From NCBI GenBank assembly GCA_904501845.1, contig CAJGCH010000115.1:1-8776 (forward strand): a stretch of 8,776 bases of DNA, read 5' to 3'. This document shows positions 6,090 to 8,776 of this stretch, one piece after another. The translations under genes were made by a program, and so were the position numbers. The notes below the pieces were generated by a model. The model ran no database searches and was not told where the DNA came from. It saw nothing but the letters and a program-made list of their open reading frames with translations. This DNA comes from an uncultured Bacillaceae bacterium (GTDB taxonomy: Bacteria; Bacillota; Bacilli; Bacillales; Pradoshiaceae). Every line of letters begins with the position of its first letter. The first letter of the stretch is position 1.

Positions 6090-6230
6090 TCAATACCTTC
6101 TATATCCCCCTCCAATTAGAGAGGCAAAACCATTTAAGAACCCAAGGAATTTAGCATAACACCCTGGCCAACTCTCTTCAAATGCAGATAATAGTTCCCT
6201 ATTTCTTTGCTTCACAGTCTTCCGGTTCAT
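6090..6230 (-). CDS. Doubtful 46-residue ORF
   Basis: In the gap between yhfN and the GntP remnant the minus strand has an ATG-started ORF of 46 codons. The peptide has a basic N-terminus (MNRKTVKQRNRELL), then ESWPGCYAKFLGFLNGF, then a glycine-rich, basic end (GGGYRRY). I do not recognise it. A possible site (AAGGCGG) is only about 2 bases from the ATG, and AAAGGA is about 16 bases away; both are poor distances. It could be translated with yhfN upstream, be a gene remnant, or be chance. The rest of the 6029-6272 gap shows only a small palindrome (ATAGGC-A-GCCTAT, 6052-6064). Confidence 0.2.
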   Translation of the reverse strand: MNRKTVKQRNRELLSAFEESWPGCYAKFLGFLNGFASLIGGGYRRY

Positions 6231-6272
6231 TGCCGCCTTACAAAAGTCCTTTATTTAAAGAATTGAGCCTGG

Positions 6273-7547
6273 CTATTCATCACGTGTTTTTTCATACTCC
6301 TTGACGAGCTGGATTCGCTCGAGCATTGATGGGTGGCTGTTGCGGAACAGCTTAACGAGTAAAGGCGGGTTCATTTGACTCAAGCCGCTTTCCGACAGCT
6401 TCTGGAACGATGTGATGGCCGCTTCAGGATTATCGGTCATCTTAAGGGCATATTGATCAGCTCGTGTTTCCTGGACTCTTGATACATAATTGGTGATTGG
6501 GTTTGCTGCAAACAGGAGGATAGAGGTTATCAGCAAGAAAAGGGGCAAGGAAGATATCTCCTGCATCGATTCAAGCTGATAAAGCTCTCCACGCTTTCGA
6601 ATGGCTCGCTTCATCCATTTATCCGTGAGCCATAGCCCCACCAAGGTTAAGAGCAGGTATCCCGCAATTCCCAAGTAGATATGTTTTTCCACATAATGAG
6701 CCATCTCATGCGCCATGATGAAAAGAATCTCATCGTCATCAAGGCTGTTTAATGTCGTGTCCCAAAGAACAATGCGCGAATTAGAGCCGACACCTGTCAC
6801 ATAGGCGTTGAGTGAATTTGTTTTCTCAGACATATTCACTTCATAAACATGATCAGCCGGAATGTCAGCCTTAGTGGCGAGCGTCAGAATTTTTTCTTCC
6901 AGCTCCTTATTCTGCAAAGGATAAAATTCATTGTAAAGCGGGTCAATCACTACGGGCTGGATGAACATCACGAAGATTGTAAAAGGAATCGACAGTAGCC
7001 AGCCAAACAGCCACCACCGTTTTGGACTCTTGCGGATGAGCCAGTATAAAACGATTACCACAATGGCTGTCATTGCGTAATCTACCCAGAATTCAATCAG
7101 ATTGTCCCTCATCCAAGAGGAAAACACTTGCGTAGAAATCCCATATGATAAGGAAATCTTATAGCGCACATAGGATAATGGCAGAAAAACGATAAATAGC
7201 AATAAGGAAATCCAAAAAACATAGGCACCCGTTTGCACGCTTTGTCTCTTCCATGATTCTCTCCCCCAGCGATCAAGTCTCTTTGAAAGGCCTGACACTA
7301 GAACAATTCCAAAAAACAGCCATTCCAGTGGTGTGCTGATGAAAAAGAAGAAATTCCTGATCTTTGAGTAGGTCTCACTATCCTCAAGTGTCTTGGCATC
7401 CATAAAGGTCTTGGGGTCAACACTTGTACCATTTAAAGAATCGGGTATGCTTGTATTGGCTCCATGGAACAAATAAATGTAAATGGAGAAAGCATAAAGA
7501 AGAAACAAACCAACTGCGGCCAGAAACCATTTTTTCCTCACGAACAT
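6273..7547 (-). CDS. yhfN: M48-family membrane zinc metalloprotease (Ste24/CAAX protease-like, YhfN-like)
   Basis: This 424-residue integral membrane protein is a zinc metallopeptidase of family M48, related to Ste24 CAAX proteases; its bacterial substrate is unknown, with membrane protein quality control a common suggestion. The zinc motif HEMAH is at 280-284, and the third ligand is Glu360 in QETRADQYAL, with Asp364 nearby. NAYVTG (247-252) and NSHPSMLERI (403-412) are further family marks. Hydrophobic segments lie at about 8-27, 64-85, 106-124, 155-171, 179-200, 291-308 and 332-349. The length agrees with B. subtilis YhfN as I remember it. The start ATG has an AGGAAGGGG site directly upstream. 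There is no clear terminator after the stop, so transcripts may continue into the GntP remnant until 5580. Confidence 0.93.
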   Translation of the reverse strand: MFVRKKWFLAAVGLFLLYAFSIYIYLFHGANTSIPDSLNGTSVDPKTFMDAKTLEDSETYSKIRNFFFFISTPLEWLFFGIVLVSGLSKRLDRWGRESWKRQSVQTGAYVFWISLLLFIVFLPLSYVRYKISLSYGISTQVFSSWMRDNLIEFWVDYAMTAIVVIVLYWLIRKSPKRWWLFGWLLSIPFTIFVMFIQPVVIDPLYNEFYPLQNKELEEKILTLATKADIPADHVYEVNMSEKTNSLNAYVTGVGSNSRIVLWDTTLNSLDDDEILFIMAHEMAHYVEKHIYLGIAGYLLLTLVGLWLTDKWMKRAIRKRGELYQLESMQEISSLPLFLLITSILLFAANPITNYVSRVQETRADQYALKMTDNPEAAITSFQKLSESGLSQMNPPLLVKLFRNSHPSMLERIQLVKEYEKTRDE

Positions 7548-7695
7548 TTCCCCTTCCTAAAATTCCATCTATATATATGCATATAAAGACAAGTTAGAAC
7601 TTCTTTAGTGTAACCTTGATGAGACTATAATATAGAGAAAGATTGATTCCCCCTGTCTTCATTCTTCTTTACTGATTCTAATTACCTAGTCCAAA

Positions 7696-7743
7696 AGACT
7701 CTTGTGCAGCCTATGCTAATTTAATAGACTCTTAGGATGCTAA
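7696..7743. repeat. Imperfect tandem direct repeat upstream of the CAP-domain gene
   Basis: AGACTCTT occurs at 7696-7703 and 7726-7733, and ATGCTAA follows each copy (7713-7719 and 7737-7743). The second copy has a 6-base shorter spacer. The unit looks like a roughly 30-bp duplication or a pair of binding half-sites, in the 262-bp gap between yhfN and the CAP gene. The same gap contains an isolated TATAAT (7626-7631) without a good -35. Confidence 0.5.
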
Positions 7744-7809
7744 ATTATTTTACTAGACACTATGAATCTAAGAGTTGGCTACAAGTACTCAAGGGGGAAA
7801 ATCAGCTTT

Positions 7810-8655
7810 ATGAAAAAGTTATTGACTGTGTTTCTATCTATTATTCTATTCCTATCCGCATTATCTGCCATCGGAATCCCAGAAACTGAAGCAGCAACAG
7901 CGAAAACACTGTACGTGAAGTCTTCAACAGGATTGAAGTCAGCAGCGAAAAGCAGCTCGTCTACTTTACTCACTCTATCAGCAGGAAGAGCCCTTTCCAT
8001 TGATACGGGAACACTGAAAAATGGTTACTATAAAACGAGAACCTCAGGCAAAACAGGCTGGGTATTAAAGAGCAAGGTCAGTCAATACGCCTACTCTTTA
8101 AGCAAACAAAAGATATATAAAACAACAAGCATCAAAAGCAAAGTCCTGAAGACGTTAAACGCCAAACAGAACGTGACGGTTGTAGGCAAAAAAGGGCAGC
8201 GTTATAAGGTGAAATCTGGTTCAACTGTAGGCTGGGTTGTTTCCTCTAAATTTAAGATTGGACAATACAACCCTACATTTGAGGAACAGGTCGTGAAGCT
8301 TGTAAATGAAAAGCGGGCAGCTGCCGGCTTAAAAGCATTAAAAAGCACCTCAAGCCTGAACAATGCAGCAGAAAAAAAGTCCAAGGACATGCGTGACAAA
8401 GGGTATTTCTCCCACACGAGCCCAACTTATGGAAACCTGCCTTCCATGCTCCAGAAATTTGACATTTCTTACAAGGCAGCCGGCGAAAATATCGCTGCTG
8501 GACAAACAACACCTGCTTCAGTCGTCAGCTCCTGGATGAAAAGCCCGGGTCATAAAGCGAACATCCTATCTAAGAAATACACCCATATCGGTGTTGGATA
8601 TGTTTCTGGAGGAAATTACCGGCATTACTGGACACAAATCTTCACCGCACACTGA
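7810..8655 (+). CDS. Secreted SH3b-CAP domain protein (SCP/PR1, YkwD-like)
   Basis: This 281-residue exported protein has a signal peptide (MKKLLTVFLSIILFLSALSA, probable cleavage near 28 after TEA). Two bacterial SH3-like repeats follow, at about 31-90 and 93-150. Each ends in a GWV motif (TGWVLKSKV and VGWVVSSKF), typical of cell-wall-targeting modules. The C-terminal CAP domain (about 157-281) contains VNEKRAAAGL, FSHTSP (His202), GENIA (Glu226), SWMKSPGHKANIL (His248), HIGVGY (His259) and YWTQIF. Bacterial CAP proteins have no settled activity. I chose the ATG at 7810 because it begins the signal peptide and has AAGGGGGA about 11 bases upstream; the in-frame ATG at 7762 would bury the signal. 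It is monocistronic, ending at a terminator. No strong promoter was found. Confidence 0.92.
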   Translation: MKKLLTVFLSIILFLSALSAIGIPETEAATAKTLYVKSSTGLKSAAKSSSSTLLTLSAGRALSIDTGTLKNGYYKTRTSGKTGWVLKSKVSQYAYSLSKQKIYKTTSIKSKVLKTLNAKQNVTVVGKKGQRYKVKSGSTVGWVVSSKFKIGQYNPTFEEQVVKLVNEKRAAAGLKALKSTSSLNNAAEKKSKDMRDKGYFSHTSPTYGNLPSMLQKFDISYKAAGENIAAGQTTPASVVSSWMKSPGHKANILSKKYTHIGVGYVSGGNYRHYWTQIFTAH

Positions 8656-8664
8656 TGCATAAGT

Positions 8665-8691
8665 AACCCGCCATAATCTGGCGGGTTTTTT
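8665..8691 (+). terminator. Rho-independent terminator of the CAP-domain gene
   Basis: A 9-bp stem (AACCCGCCA with TGGCGGGTT) with the loop TAATC is followed by a run of six T. It begins 9 bases after the stop codon. On the opposite strand the T run is poor, so it may still stop the facing gene at 8693 only weakly. Confidence 0.9.
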
Positions 8692-8692
8692 C

Positions 8693-8776
8693 TTACATAT
8701 ATAGAGAGAGTGCTAAGACGGCAATTGAGCCAAGCACAACAATGATTACATTAGCACCTAGCAAGGATATAACCAT
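8693..8776 (-). CDS. C-terminus of a membrane protein running off the right edge
   Basis: The minus strand is open from the window edge to a TAA at 8693-8695. The 27 visible residues (MVISLLGANVII followed by VVLGSIAVLALSLYM) form one hydrophobic membrane-type segment. The first visible codon is ATG, but whether it is the start cannot be seen. The reading frame ends just before the CAP gene terminator, as a convergent neighbour would. The family cannot be identified from this fragment, and it could also be a very small membrane peptide. Confidence 0.45.
   Translation of the reverse strand: MVISLLGANVIIVVLGSIAVLALSLYM

Noticed and set aside
1..8776. Mobile element, CRISPR array, toxin-antitoxin pair or phage gene
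   Set aside because: I found no transposase, integrase, regularly spaced repeats, terminal inverted repeats or phage motifs. The two gene remnants are not flanked by insertion-type repeats that I can see.

Overview
The window looks like a chromosomal segment of a low-to-moderate GC, endospore-former-type Bacillaceae (Bacillus or a close relative). It has strong AGGAGG-type ribosome binding sites, sigma-A-like promoters and a ComK homologue. The marker order addB, sipV, yhjE, yhjD, comK, yhzC, yhfN matches, as I remember it, a compacted version of the comK-addB neighbourhood of Bacillus subtilis. I cannot name the species.

Layout from left to right. Bases 1-1506 (minus) are the N-terminal ~43% of AddB, the recombination helicase-nuclease subunit, cut by the window edge. 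A divergent short-chain dehydrogenase follows (1668-2453, plus), closed by a strong hairpin at 2468-2502. A decayed GNAT acetyltransferase remnant (2501-2741, minus) faces the dehydrogenase and shares that hairpin. Signal peptidase I (sipV) and a TVP38/TMEM64-type membrane protein (yhjE) form a two-gene minus-strand unit. Divergent from it is yhjD (4168-4542), whose promoter carries a near-perfect LexA (SOS) box. yhjD ends inside the stop codon of comK (4539-5135, minus), so the two genes converge with a 4-bp overlap and no terminator between them. Upstream of comK is the divergent small IDEAL-domain gene yhzC, with a clear sigma-A promoter and a bidirectional terminator.

The right half holds a C-terminal remnant of a GntP-family gluconate permease (5618-6028, minus), a doubtful 46-codon ORF, an intact M48 membrane metalloprotease (yhfN, 6273-7547, minus) and a secreted SH3b-CAP protein (7810-8655, plus). 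The last feature is the hydrophobic C-terminus of a gene running off the right edge.

Themes: DNA processing (AddB), competence control (ComK and perhaps YhzC), a possible SOS input (LexA box at yhjD), and membrane or envelope functions (signal peptidase, YhjE, M48 protease, CAP protein). Two gene remnants show that the spaces between the conserved blocks are eroding. I saw no rRNA, tRNA, CRISPR array, insertion sequence or phage gene. The most interesting point is regulatory: a damage-inducible-looking promoter drives a gene aimed tail-to-tail at the competence master regulator.
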